DNA of 64,000 nt. Source: Oscillatoria sp. CS-180 (lineage in GTDB: Bacteria; Cyanobacteriota; Cyanobacteriia; Phormidesmidales; Phormidesmidaceae). The stretch lies in assembly GCF_028330965.1 (NCBI RefSeq), contig NZ_JAQMUB010000093.1, positions 1 through 64,000 on the forward strand. The letters run 5' to 3'. Shown here piece by piece: positions 17,985 to 27,022 of this stretch. Within the stretch, counting starts at the first letter, position 1; each line of letters opens with the position of its first letter. A program made the position numbers and the translations under genes. The notes under the pieces were generated by a model, which saw only the letters and a program-made list of their open reading frames with translations, had not been told where the DNA came from and did not search any database.

Positions 17985-19286
17985 ATGCGGACATTTCTCA
18001 GAATTTGGGTGGGGCAACTCGTCTCTACCATTGGCAGCTACATGACGGTGTTTGCCCTGATTTTCTGGGTCTGGGAAATCACCGGATCGGCGACCAGTCT
18101 GGCCCTGGTAACCTTCTTTTCTCAACTGCCGCGCATTGTTGTGACGCCCCTGGCGGGCATCATTGTTGATCGCTTTCCCCGTAAGCAATTGATGATTCTG
18201 GGGGATGTGGTGGCGATGTTCTGCACCGTCGCGATCGCCCTGCTGTTCTGGAGCGATCTCCTACAAATTTGGCATCTCTATGCGGCTGTAGCGGTCTATG
18301 GGTGCTTCGGGCAAATTCAAACCCTAGCCTACTCGACCTCCATTGCTCTGCTCGTTTCCAAAGACAACTACACTCGGGCTGAGAGTATGGTGGCTGCTGT
18401 GAATTACAGCGGCGCGATTTTCTCACCAATTCTGGCGGGTAGCCTATATCCCCTCATTGGTCTCAAGGGGATTATTCTGATTGACCTCAGTACCTTTTTG
18501 ATTGCTTTTGTAACGCTGCTGTTAGCCGACATTCCCCCATCATCCTCCGAAGAGACCGATGAAGAAACCGCCGCCGTCTTTAACTGGTCAAACCTAACCT
18601 TTGGTTTTCGCCACATTTTCAGCACGCCGGGTTTACTGGCAATGGCGATCGCCTTCTCCTGCTTCGCCATCCCCAGCGATATTGGCAAAGCTCTCTACAA
18701 TCCCATGATTTTGGCGCGATCAGGAGGCAATGCTCAGGTTTTGGGAGCCGTGACCACTGCCGCTGGCATTGGGGGCGTCTTGGGTGCCTTGATACTGAGC
18801 TGGCAGGGGGGATTTAAGCGTCGCATTCATGGTATGTTGCTGGGCTTCATTGGTGCCGGATTCTGCAAGGTCGTCTTGGGATTAGGACAGTCCTCTTGGG
18901 TGTGGATACCCGCTCACTTTGCCGCCACACTGGTGATTCCACTCTATTACAGTTCCAGCAACGCCATTTGGTATGCCAAAGTGCCGCCGTCGCTACAGGG
19001 GCGCGTCTTAGCCGCAGATCAGATGATTGGTCTGGTTATTGGAGCGATCGCCCCTTTGGTCGCTGGTCCCCTTGCCGACTTCGTCTTTGAACCTGCGATG
19101 CAGTCCGATGGCTGGTTAGCTCCCCTTTTTGGCCCTCTTTTAGGTACCGGAGAAGGCGCTGGGATTGCCTTGCTCTACACGGTGTCAGCCGCCCTGATGA
19201 CACTCGTGGGTCTCAGCGGCTACGGATTTCGCATCTTGCGATCAGTCGAAACCCTCCTGCCCGACCATACCCCTGAAAACCCTTAA
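17985..19286 (+). CDS. MFS exporter, EntS/SchE-like siderophore exporter
   Basis: 433 residues with about 12 membrane segments of the MFS_3 type: FLRIWVGQLVSTIGSYMTVFA at the N-terminus, then PLAGIIVDRFPRKQLMILGD and YTRAESMVAAVNYSGAIFSP. This subfamily includes the enterobactin exporter EntS and the cyanobacterial schizokinen exporter SchE. It starts 8 nt after the receptor stop, so it is co-transcribed with the receptor. I infer siderophore export; no siderophore synthesis genes are in the window, so the substrate may be made from a distant locus. Confidence 0.85.
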   Translation: MRTFLRIWVGQLVSTIGSYMTVFALIFWVWEITGSATSLALVTFFSQLPRIVVTPLAGIIVDRFPRKQLMILGDVVAMFCTVAIALLFWSDLLQIWHLYAAVAVYGCFGQIQTLAYSTSIALLVSKDNYTRAESMVAAVNYSGAIFSPILAGSLYPLIGLKGIILIDLSTFLIAFVTLLLADIPPSSSEETDEETAAVFNWSNLTFGFRHIFSTPGLLAMAIAFSCFAIPSDIGKALYNPMILARSGGNAQVLGAVTTAAGIGGVLGALILSWQGGFKRRIHGMLLGFIGAGFCKVVLGLGQSSWVWIPAHFAATLVIPLYYSSSNAIWYAKVPPSLQGRVLAADQMIGLVIGAIAPLVAGPLADFVFEPAMQSDGWLAPLFGPLLGTGEGAGIALLYTVSAALMTLVGLSGYGFRILRSVETLLPDHTPENP

Positions 19287-19290
19287 TCAG

Positions 19291-19350
19291 GTGCCTAGCG
19301 ATCGCCAGATGGCTAACCATCTGGTCCTAACAAAACTGGCAACGGCTATA
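19291..19350. repeat. MITE-like repeat, one-ended copy
   Basis: It ends ...CTAACAAAACTGGCAACGGCTATA, an inverted-orientation end of the family, after GCCAGATGGCTAACCATCTGGTC. The opposite end is missing. It starts just after the MFS stop at 19286. Confidence 0.6.
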
Positions 19351-19372
19351 CATTTGCAAATTTTGCAAATGT
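19351..19372. repeat. TTGCAA heptamer-type short repeat
   Basis: CATTTGCAAATTTTGCAAATG is a near-perfect palindrome built of TTTGCAAA units. Related blocks lie at about 35057-35078, 42676-42699 and 56199-56217. Confidence 0.5.
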
Positions 19373-19504
19373 CAGTCATATTCAACACCGATCAACGCGA
19401 ACTATCCCTACAACTAAGACAAGAGCAGCTTCGCGACTACGCTACTTTATCCAACGCAGAGGAGGAAACGCTCCTGGGTGCTGATGCTAAACTCTACCTT
19501 AAAA

Positions 19505-20137
19505 ATGCGTGACGTGAAGGTCTTGGTTACGGGCTTTAAGCCTAACGATGACGGTTTAAACGCCTCCGAGCTAGTGGTGAATTCGCTGCAAAATCATCTC
19601 CCCGAGCTTTTAAGGCCCTACAAGGATTGTCTCTACTTTAGAGTCCTGCCCGGAAATACTCACATATTAGGACAGGCGATCGCTGAAATGCTGACCGAAA
19701 TCGCTCCTGATGTTTGCATAGGCATAGGCCAAGCCCGAGGCTATAACCGTATTGCCTTAGAAAGAATGGCTAAAAACTTAAGGTACTTTGTGACGCTGGA
19801 TAGCGCAGGCAATGCCCCCAAGGGTGAACCCGTTGTGACAGGTGCTCCAACGGCCTATTGGAGTTCCCTGCCTGAACAAGAGGAACTCGTTTCGCTGCTG
19901 AACAATCACACGATTCCAGCCCGACTTTCCAATGACTGCGGCACTCATCTTTGTAATCAGGCCTTCTATCACTATCTACGATGGCAGGCAACCCAGCAGC
20001 CTACCCTGAAAGCAGGGTTCGTACACATTCCAGCCCTTCCAGAACAAGTTATTCAGGCTTGGTCAGAGTCACCGTTTATGCCGATATCGATGACCTGCCA
20101 CGCTTTAGCACTAATCATTGACCGACAAATGACATAA
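19505..20137 (+). CDS. pcp: Pyroglutamyl-peptidase I (family C15)
   Basis: 210 residues from the ATG at 19505 (GTG 19478 and ATG 19484 are alternatives; AGAGGAGGA at 19458-19466 would serve the GTG). The protein matches cysteine peptidases that remove N-terminal pyroglutamate. The start KVLVTGF is typical, and the catalytic triad is visible: Glu86 in NRIALERMA, Cys150 in SNDCGTHLCNQAFY and His174 in GFVHIP. It is a soluble cytoplasmic enzyme. Its place between siderophore genes is unexplained and may be accidental or may point to turnover of a peptidic siderophore; the latter is speculation. Confidence 0.88.
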   Translation: MRDVKVLVTGFKPNDDGLNASELVVNSLQNHLPELLRPYKDCLYFRVLPGNTHILGQAIAEMLTEIAPDVCIGIGQARGYNRIALERMAKNLRYFVTLDSAGNAPKGEPVVTGAPTAYWSSLPEQEELVSLLNNHTIPARLSNDCGTHLCNQAFYHYLRWQATQQPTLKAGFVHIPALPEQVIQAWSESPFMPISMTCHALALIIDRQMT

Positions 20138-20274
20138 ACGTAACAGCGTTCTCATATCGATTTGAATGATCTGTGTCTTAACTCTCCCCTAGCTGTAAGA
20201 TTCTGATGGATCCTCAGGCAACAGCAATCCAACCTAGCGGCAGGTTGCGTGAGTTTAAACATTATGGGCACAGC

Positions 20275-22758
20275 ATGAACATAAGATTTATCAGACAGGG
20301 TGCGATGATTGTCGGGGCTGCGATCGCCACCTTGCCTTTCAACCTCAAACTAGGGATGGCTAGTTCTGTTTCCTTCGCAGCAACATCGCCTCAGCCCAAT
20401 CAGGAAATGCCCCTTCATCCGAATGTCTATCAGCTTTCACAAACGCCTGACATTGCTACCATCACTCGGATTGAGCTAATTCCAACAGATCAGGGACTTA
20501 ACATCGTTATTGAAACAGCTGAAGATGACGTCCTGGAAAGCAGTTTCTTGACCGACGGAAACCGACTCGTTGTTAACATTCCTAATGCTCAGCTAGAGGG
20601 TGAATCGTTTTCTCAGGCCAATCCAGTTGAAGGCATTGTCAATGTTGACGCGATCGCTCCCATGGCCAATCAAGTGCAGATCCGAATCACAGGGCTGGAT
20701 ACTCCTCCAACGGGGCAGATCGTTCCTGGACCAAGCGGATTAACGCTCAGCGTAATGTCATCCGAAACAGCTGTGACAGCTGACCCAATTCGCATTACGG
20801 TGACTGCTGAGAAACAGCCAGATGACTTACAAGCCGTTCCCATCAGCATCACAGCTTTCACTGCCGACAATATTGAAGATGCTGACATTACGTCTATCGA
20901 GCAGGTCGCCGGCTTAACTCCCAACTTTACAACCTACACGGCTAACCGAAATTTCTTGCTGTACAGCGTTCGAGGCTTAAGCAACTTCAACTTTCTTTCT
21001 AGAGACCCTGTCGCCTTTTATATTGATGACGTCCCTTACGACTACACAGGATTTCTCGATCTTGATCTGGCTGACCTAGAGCGCGTAGAAGTCCTCCGGG
21101 GACCTCAATCAACGCTGTATGGACGGAACGCCGAGGCCGGTGTTGTCAACATTGTGACTCGCCGACCCACCAATAAGTCCGAATACAGCGCTGTCATCGG
21201 ATTTGGCAACTTCAATAACGTTGATACCCGCTTGACGATCAATGAACCCATTATCGAAGACGAGCTATTTCTTCGGGTATCCGGCAGCTTTGATCGACGT
21301 GATGGCTATCTGTTCAATACGGCAACCAATCAGGGCGTCGATTCTGAGTCAGGGGGACGAGGACGGGTTCAGCTCTTGTGGACGCCTTCAGAAAATTGGG
21401 AAATCGCACTGAATACATCTCTGGATGCCTATCGAGATGGCACTCCGCCCATCGGTCGTCTTGACCTCGACCAAGATCCGTCTGAAACCGATAGCAATGT
21501 AGAGGGTTTCAACCATTTGGACACCAATGCTCAGTCACTTCGAGTCGCTTATGAAGACTCGGGAATGCGCTTCACATCTATCTCAGCGCGGCGCTTTTCA
21601 GACCAGGCATTCAGAAATGATTCTGACGGGACACAGCTCGATCAGCTGGAGCAATTTGTGCAGATAGACTCCACTGTCATCAGCCAAGAACTCCGCCTTC
21701 AATCGGTTGATGAAACAGCCCCATTTACTTGGCTATTAGGGGGATACTATGAGCATCGCGACTTTGACGTTGGGGAAGAAGGTTTTCGGATCGGTGCTGA
21801 TCTGGGCGGTCCCAGCGTTAGCGTAACTCGCGCTGAAATTGACGAAGAGACCTACGCAGCCTTCGGTCAGGTCAGTTATCGTCCGGTTGAACCCCTAACG
21901 CTGACAGCAGGCTTACGGTATGAAGTGTTCAACAGCACGCTCGTTGACGCTGTCTCTGAGTCGCTTTTAGGGACAGCATCCTTCAGCAACGAGAGTAATA
22001 ACGGCGACCAACTCATTCCACGGATTGCCATGGAATATCAAATCACCCCTGATGTGATGGTCTATGGCTCGATTGCTCGGGGTTATCGCGCTCAAGGTGT
22101 CAACTTTCGAGCAACCGAGCCTGGACAGCTATTTTTCAATGCCGAAAAGTCGTGGAACTATGAAGTGGGTCTCCGGTCTTCTTGGTTTGACGATCGCCTC
22201 GCCGCCAACTTGACCCTATTTCACAACCCCATTGAAGACTATCAAGTTCCCTCAACTGATCCGACAACGGGTCTATTTGGATTTGTTGATAACGCTAGAG
22301 TGACCATCAACGGTATCGAAGCAGAGCTAAGAGCAACCCCCATCGAAGGACTCGACTTGAGTGCAGGATTGGGCTACCTTGATGCGACCTATACCGATTA
22401 CGAAGATCCCAACCTTGGCGATTTCGGCGGCAATAAGTTACCTTATGCCCCTGACTATACCTTCAACATTGCGGCTCAATACCGATCGCCCAATGGTGTC
22501 TTTGGTCGTCTTGAACTACTTGGATTCGGGACCACCTTCTTCAACGACGACAACTCCCTGAAACAAAGTCCATATGTTTTGGTCAACGGTCGTTTAGGAT
22601 ACGAATTTGACGAGAATCAGGGAGTGTATCTATTTGCCAATAATATCTTCGACTATCGTCCCCTAACAACTGCGGCCTCTTTCTTTGGCGGCACATTAAT
22701 CCCAACCACCTCTGGAGCACCAGCCACTTATGGAATTCAGTACAGAGCCAGATTTTGA
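20275..22758 (+). CDS. TonB-dependent receptor with AMIN domain
   Basis: 827 residues from the ATG at 20275, which begins a normal signal peptide (MNIRFIRQGAMIVGAAIATL...); the frame is open to an ATG at 20206. An AMIN-like domain (ITRIELIPTDQGLNIVIET) is followed by a TonB-box-like stretch IRITVTAEKQPD. A plug follows (DLERVEVLRGPQSTLYGRNAE, GVVNIVTRRPT), then a barrel ending YGIQYRARF. The NAEAGVVNIVT plug places it with the iron-complex receptors related to yersiniabactin/vibriobactin-type receptors rather than the FhuA type of receptor 1. It follows pcp by about 140 bp and converges on tonB2. The substrate is unknown. Confidence 0.9.
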   Translation: MNIRFIRQGAMIVGAAIATLPFNLKLGMASSVSFAATSPQPNQEMPLHPNVYQLSQTPDIATITRIELIPTDQGLNIVIETAEDDVLESSFLTDGNRLVVNIPNAQLEGESFSQANPVEGIVNVDAIAPMANQVQIRITGLDTPPTGQIVPGPSGLTLSVMSSETAVTADPIRITVTAEKQPDDLQAVPISITAFTADNIEDADITSIEQVAGLTPNFTTYTANRNFLLYSVRGLSNFNFLSRDPVAFYIDDVPYDYTGFLDLDLADLERVEVLRGPQSTLYGRNAEAGVVNIVTRRPTNKSEYSAVIGFGNFNNVDTRLTINEPIIEDELFLRVSGSFDRRDGYLFNTATNQGVDSESGGRGRVQLLWTPSENWEIALNTSLDAYRDGTPPIGRLDLDQDPSETDSNVEGFNHLDTNAQSLRVAYEDSGMRFTSISARRFSDQAFRNDSDGTQLDQLEQFVQIDSTVISQELRLQSVDETAPFTWLLGGYYEHRDFDVGEEGFRIGADLGGPSVSVTRAEIDEETYAAFGQVSYRPVEPLTLTAGLRYEVFNSTLVDAVSESLLGTASFSNESNNGDQLIPRIAMEYQITPDVMVYGSIARGYRAQGVNFRATEPGQLFFNAEKSWNYEVGLRSSWFDDRLAANLTLFHNPIEDYQVPSTDPTTGLFGFVDNARVTINGIEAELRATPIEGLDLSAGLGYLDATYTDYEDPNLGDFGGNKLPYAPDYTFNIAAQYRSPNGVFGRLELLGFGTTFFNDDNSLKQSPYVLVNGRLGYEFDENQGVYLFANNIFDYRPLTTAASFFGGTLIPTTSGAPATYGIQYRARF

Positions 22759-22838
22759 TTGAGAATAAAGGATAGATTCACCTCAACTTTGGCGTCCCTG
22801 ATTTTTTAAGATGCCCAGCTCAATCAACCAACCCTTAC

Positions 22839-22940
22839 ATAGCTGTAGCCATCTAGGTTTTTGCATTCCCTAGCATCTGTGTGCTTAGCATAGACCAGAT
22901 GGCTCGCCGTCTGGTCCTAACGGAACTGGCGACGGCTATA
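22839..22940. repeat. MITE-like repeat, full-length copy
   Basis: It runs from ATAGCTGTAGCCATCTAGG to GGCGACGGCTATA, in inverted orientation to the copy at 7808. It lies between the converging receptor 2 and tonB2 genes, where it could also form a bidirectional hairpin. Confidence 0.75.
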
Positions 22941-22973
22941 TCAGCGAACCTCTGAACTTACTGTATTGCTTCA

Positions 22974-24521
22974 TCAGGACTCCTCTTCTGATGGATCAGG
23001 AGGAGGGGGTTCAGGAGCAGGCTGTGGGGCGGGTTCGGGCACAGGCGGCGGCGCGGGTTCCGGTTCAGGGGCAGGCTGAGGAGCAGCTGCGGGTTCCGGC
23101 GCGGGTTCCGGTTCAGGAGCAGTCGGCACGGGTTCCGATTCGGGGGCGGGCGCTGGACTATCTTCACCTACGGAGGCGGGTTCCTCAGAGGCGGGTTCCG
23201 GTGCCTCTGGATCGTTTTCTGCTGTAGGCTCAGCCGACTCGACCTCATCTTCACCAACCGTTTCTTCAGTGGCCTCTTCTGCTGGAGATGGCTCGTCTTC
23301 TGAGCCGGCATTGACATCTTCTTCAGGAGCAGCATCGGGAGTCAATTCTTCCGACTCAATCTCCTGAGCCGTTTGAGCAGGGGTCTCGGCTTCTTCTGTA
23401 GGCACTTCAACTGAACGGCGATCGCCCCTCGTTTGGGCTTCTCGATTGCGGTCAGACCCTTCTATCGTCATGTCATATTCAATTGGAACGCTTGCTCCGC
23501 CAGTAACGGGCTGGAAGCTAGAGCTACGGGCAGCTTCGATTGCCGCCTGGTCAATCGCACTATTACCGCTAGATTGCACAAGGGTCACACTGCGTACAGT
23601 CCCATCTGGATTGATATCAACCTGTAAGCGAGGCGTGCCTTCTACGCCTTCATCTAAAGCACTTTGAGGATAGTCAGGCAACACACAACTTTGACAAGCT
23701 ACCGTGCGTGAACCCTGGCCTTCGCCCGTACCATCACCGGAAGTATTGGTGCCATTCTCAGTACCTGGCCCAGTGCGGGCAGCGGTTTCCTCCGATTCAC
23801 CTGTTCCTGACGGAGCGCCGTTCGTGACTCCAGTTTCCAATGCATCGGCTGACTCATCCGTTGCAGCACTATTGCCGTCACCAGTCTCAATGCCGCTGAA
23901 AAATTCACGTAGACGCTCAATTTGAGACGCATCCAGCGCTGCTACGATGTCTTCATCCTCTTCCTCGGTGTCTTCAGCAGTTTCCTCTTCTTCTGACGCT
24001 TCTTCCTCTTCTGACGCTTCTTCCTCTAGCGGTTCCTCTTCTTCCTCTGACGGCTCCTCCTCTTCCGACGGTTCTTCTTCTAGCTGTTCGTCCTCTTCTT
24101 CTACTTCCTCAGGCTCGGTCAGCTCCGATTCAACTTCAGTTTCAGGAATGGGCTCCGATTCTGGCTCCGGTTCGGGTTCGGGTTCAACCAACTCGGCAGG
24201 TTGTGGCGGAGAGGGCGCAGCAACAGCCGTCTGGGGCGGAGCCTCGGCAATCGCCGCAGGAGCTGGATCGTTGGTTTCACTACTCAATTCAGCTGGGGGA
24301 ATTTCCGATGACTCTTCAATCGGTTCTATTGGTGGCTCCATTACCAGCAGTTCAATGGCGGATAGTTCTGCCTCGACAGTGCGCTGCCAAATGCCTAAAG
24401 AACTGAGACCGAAAATGGACCCGTGTAGTCCAACCGATCCTAAAAGACCTAATATCAAGAGTTTCCGTAGCCCAGCTTGTTCCTTTTCGTGTTGGTTAGC
24501 GCAGGATTCTGAAAGGCTCAT
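22974..24521 (-). CDS. TonB-like energy transducer with internal TonB_C domain
   Basis: 515 residues from the ATG at 24521; upstream residues in the open frame look non-coding. One membrane segment (LLILGLLGSVGLHGSIFGL, about 20-38) leads to a very acidic periplasmic linker with Glu-rich repeats (SEEEEPSEEE). The TonB_C-type domain has CQSCVLPDYPQSALDEG, LQVDINPDGTVRSVTL and SSGNSAIDQAAIEAA. About 190 further residues follow, changing from Glu-rich to Pro/Ala/Glu-rich and ending PDPSEEES. The plan is the same as TonB1, including the Cys-x2-Cys pair before the domain. It is divergent from exbB1/exbD1 and probably partners them. Confidence 0.8.
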   Translation of the reverse strand: MSLSESCANQHEKEQAGLRKLLILGLLGSVGLHGSIFGLSSLGIWQRTVEAELSAIELLVMEPPIEPIEESSEIPPAELSSETNDPAPAAIAEAPPQTAVAAPSPPQPAELVEPEPEPEPESEPIPETEVESELTEPEEVEEEDEQLEEEPSEEEEPSEEEEEPLEEEASEEEEASEEEETAEDTEEEDEDIVAALDASQIERLREFFSGIETGDGNSAATDESADALETGVTNGAPSGTGESEETAARTGPGTENGTNTSGDGTGEGQGSRTVACQSCVLPDYPQSALDEGVEGTPRLQVDINPDGTVRSVTLVQSSGNSAIDQAAIEAARSSSFQPVTGGASVPIEYDMTIEGSDRNREAQTRGDRRSVEVPTEEAETPAQTAQEIESEELTPDAAPEEDVNAGSEDEPSPAEEATEETVGEDEVESAEPTAENDPEAPEPASEEPASVGEDSPAPAPESEPVPTAPEPEPAPEPAAAPQPAPEPEPAPPPVPEPAPQPAPEPPPPDPSEEES

Positions 24522-24969
24522 GGGAAATTGAGTAGACAATACACGGCTCCACAATCCATAGTTGAGAAAGTTTACTGATAAGTCAATACCTTTTGAATAG
24601 ATTTTGTCTATACCAAGCTGACTTTTTGAGAAGTCGTTGTTCGCAACCTCAAAAGTGACCACGAGATATTAAAGCAGCTACCGTAAGGTCCATCAAGTCG
24701 ATACAAAACGCTTTGAGAACAGCGCTTTTCTGATTCTGGAAACGATTTCTTTACCGTCTGGAATCATAATGGTGACCCGACTTATTCGAAACCCCTTGAC
24801 CTACAAGATGATAGTTCCCGTCTGATATTGTTGAGTGAGGTCGATTGCTAGGCTTGACAATGACTCAACAATAAGGCTCAATTCGTTTGAAAGTGACTTT
24901 CAATAAGAGGTTTAGTCCTCTACGATGTGGCATGACGGCTGTAGCCAAGCACGACGAGAAGGAATAATC
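24522..24969. other. Divergent regulatory region between tonB2 and exbB1
   Basis: About 450 bp without a gene. It contains the Fur-like dyad at 24887-24903 and an inverted TGTTGAGT...ACTCAACA pair at about 24829-24871. A TTGAGA half-site near 24562 lies on the tonB2 side. These are plausible operators for both transcripts. Confidence 0.5.
24887..24903 (+). promoter_or_regulatory. Fur-like dyad upstream of exbB1
   Basis: TTGAAA-GTGAC-TTTCAA followed by TAA is a perfect inverted repeat, 66 nt before the exbB1 ATG. It shares the 6-5-6 plan and trailing TAA with the other sites. Confidence 0.5.
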
Positions 24970-25623
24970 ATGGGAAGAATTTTTGCAGCAGGCGGCATTG
25001 TGATGTGGCCGCTTCTACTATTTTCGTTGGTAGCGATCGCCCTCATCATGGAAAGATGCCTGTTTTGGTTTCGTTTGAACCGTCGCCAACGCTCAGTCAT
25101 CCAAGACATCTTACGGACTTATCGACAAGCCCCTATGGAGGTCCACTCCAGGCTCAAGAAAAACATTAACTTGCCGATTGCCCGCATTTTTCTAGAAGCT
25201 CTTGAGATTGAAGGCGCAAGTCCCAAACAGTTTCATTTAGCCTTGGCAAGCGCCATGCAGGCAGAACTGCCACAGCTCAGACGATTCAACACCGTATTCG
25301 CCACGATTATTAGCGTTTCGCCTTTATTAGGGCTGCTAGGCACCATTTTGGGATTGATTACGTCCTTTGATGCCTTGCAATTAGGCAATATTGGAGCTAA
25401 TGCAAACCTGGTGACTGGGGGTATCAGTGAGGCCCTGGTGTCGACGGCAGCAGGCTTGGTCGTAGCGATGGGAACCCTGCTGTTTGCCAATCTATTTCGC
25501 GGTCTGTATAAACGTCAGATAGCGCTGATTCAGGAATATGGGGGGCAGCTTGAAATTCTCTATGAAATGCACTACGAACGACAGCAGCAATTAGCGCGAG
25601 GAGAAAGCTATGTACATTCCTGA
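24970..25623 (+). CDS. exbB: ExbB-type proton channel subunit (MotA/TolQ/ExbB)
   Basis: 217 residues from the ATG at 24970, with GAAGGA upstream. Membrane helices lie at about 8-30 (GGIVMWPLLLFSLVAIALIME), 108-130 (VFATIISVSPLLGLLGTILG) and 150-175 (TGGISEALVSTAAGLVVAMGT). These are the three-helix hallmarks of ExbB/TolQ. It forms the inner-membrane proton channel that drives TonB. The stop overlaps the exbD start by 14 nt. It is a close paralogue of the protein at 60498-61160. Confidence 0.92.
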   Translation: MGRIFAAGGIVMWPLLLFSLVAIALIMERCLFWFRLNRRQRSVIQDILRTYRQAPMEVHSRLKKNINLPIARIFLEALEIEGASPKQFHLALASAMQAELPQLRRFNTVFATIISVSPLLGLLGTILGLITSFDALQLGNIGANANLVTGGISEALVSTAAGLVVAMGTLLFANLFRGLYKRQIALIQEYGGQLEILYEMHYERQQQLARGESYVHS

Positions 25624-26011
25624 AGAATCGGAAGAGAGCTTTGAACTCAATATTGTGCCGATGATTGACGTCATTTTTGCAATTTTGACGTTTTTCATCA
25701 TATCCAGTCTGTTTCTCACTCGCTCCGAATCTTTGCCCGTTAATTTGCCTAAGGCCGATAGTTCTGAAACTCAAGAACGGACGCGCATTACCGTCACCGT
25801 CCAGGCTTCGGGCGATATTTCCCTCAACAGCGAAGCGGTTGACCTTGACGATCTTCAGTCCAGCGTCCGCGAGTTAATGGACTCAGTCCAAGAGTCTGTG
25901 ATTGTCATCAATGCTGACGAAGCCGTTAACCACGGTCGCGTTATCGCTGTAATGGATGAACTGCGGGAGATTGAAGGAGCTGCATTGGGCATCGCCACCG
26001 AACGTCCATAA
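25610..26011 (+). CDS. exbD: ExbD-type proton channel subunit
   Basis: 133 residues. The N-terminus LNIVPMIDVIFAILTFFI holds the conserved membrane Asp that carries protons in ExbD/TolR. A periplasmic domain follows (SLPVNLPKADSSETQE, ITVTVQASGDISLNSE, VIVINADEAVNHGRVIAVMD). It overlaps exbB1 by 14 nt, so the two are translationally coupled. The pair serves the TonB proteins of this island. Confidence 0.92.
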   Translation: MYIPEESEESFELNIVPMIDVIFAILTFFIISSLFLTRSESLPVNLPKADSSETQERTRITVTVQASGDISLNSEAVDLDDLQSSVRELMDSVQESVIVINADEAVNHGRVIAVMDELREIEGAALGIATERP

Positions 26012-26155
26012 AGTATCCCGTGCTGTTTTCCTTTCCTATCGCTACCGATATTGAGATTGAAAGCGCTGGTGTTCGGACATCTGTCAAATCTGCAATCGCA
26101 ACGCCAACATTGTGAATCGGTACAGGCGGCGATCGCCCCTATCGCTCACTTGTAG

Positions 26156-26986
26156 CTAAGCTGCTTGGCTTGACGTATAGATCCAGAGTTCAAACTGGGC
26201 TGTAGAGGAGAGTTCTGTTTCCAGTGAGCCATAGTAGTCAGCGCAAAATGCTTCAAAGTCTGCCATAACACGATAGAAGATATCGTCAGGCACCCACCAG
26301 CAGAAGCCATAGGCCCGTGATTGGTAATAGCTCAGCAGTTCAGCAACAGTATTAGTCACAGACCATTCCTTCACCATCTGATACTCGGCTTGATAACCTC
26401 TGCCCCGAAAATAACCATCAATCTCTTCAATCCAATTATCTACACGTTTAGGAACCTGCGTTTCTTTGTATTGCAATAAAATGGCTTTGAACTGGCTCTC
26501 AAAGACTTTACGGGCTGGGGGAACAACCCATTGAGCATTGAGATAGAAGCCTTCCGGTTTCAGAACTCGCTCGATCTCACCCAGAAAGGTTGGCCAATGA
26601 GAGACCGTGTGAATCATATGCACGGTCAACACAACGTCAAAACTGGACTCTGAAAAGGGCAACTCCGAAGCGTCCGCCTGAATCAGAGTTAAATTAGACG
26701 GTGTTAAATTGGATGGCGTTTGTTGGACTTTCCGTCTGAACTGATCGAGCATTGCTTGGGAAATATCAATGCCCGTCACAGAATAGCCGCGTTTGACGAA
26801 AGGAAGAATATTTAGCCCAGTGCCGACACCCGGTTCCAAAAAGGAGGTGTTGGGATTAGCGTCAACCAGCGTCAGAATCGCATCGGCAATGTCTTCCGCT
26901 ACAGATTCTGACATCCAGCGGGTTTGATCATAGATAGTAGCAATAGAGTTGTAGTAGTTGGTTTTGACCACTTTATCTGAAGACAA
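26156..26986 (-). CDS. Class I SAM-dependent methyltransferase
   Basis: 276 residues. Motif I is FLEPGVGTGLNILPF, with TGIDISQAMLDQF, LIQADASELPFSESSFDVVLTVHMIH and the post-motif VLKPEGFYL. It is a Methyltransf_11-type enzyme with an unknown substrate. The only available start is TTG at 26986; an in-frame stop lies 36 nt upstream and no ATG intervenes. It follows mntB by 36 nt on the same strand, so it may be the last gene of the mntCAB unit; a functional link to manganese is not evident. Confidence 0.85.
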   Translation of the reverse strand: MSSDKVVKTNYYNSIATIYDQTRWMSESVAEDIADAILTLVDANPNTSFLEPGVGTGLNILPFVKRGYSVTGIDISQAMLDQFRRKVQQTPSNLTPSNLTLIQADASELPFSESSFDVVLTVHMIHTVSHWPTFLGEIERVLKPEGFYLNAQWVVPPARKVFESQFKAILLQYKETQVPKRVDNWIEEIDGYFRGRGYQAEYQMVKEWSVTNTVAELLSYYQSRAYGFCWWVPDDIFYRVMADFEAFCADYYGSLETELSSTAQFELWIYTSSQAA

Positions 26987-27022
26987 TTTGATCGCTGCCC
27001 AGTTTCGATACCGACGGTTTGA

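Noticed and set aside
19369-19512. 47-residue frame from ATG 19369 ending in the pcp start region
   Set aside because: No ribosome site, starts inside TTGCAA repeats; some coding-like character but insufficient support.
23947-24531. 194-residue + strand frame made almost wholly of Ser
   Set aside because: It is the antisense shadow of the Glu-rich linker of TonB2; composition is an artefact.
24555-24575. TTGAGA half-site upstream of tonB2
   Set aside because: The opposite half (TACTGA) does not match, so it is not counted among the Fur-like dyads.
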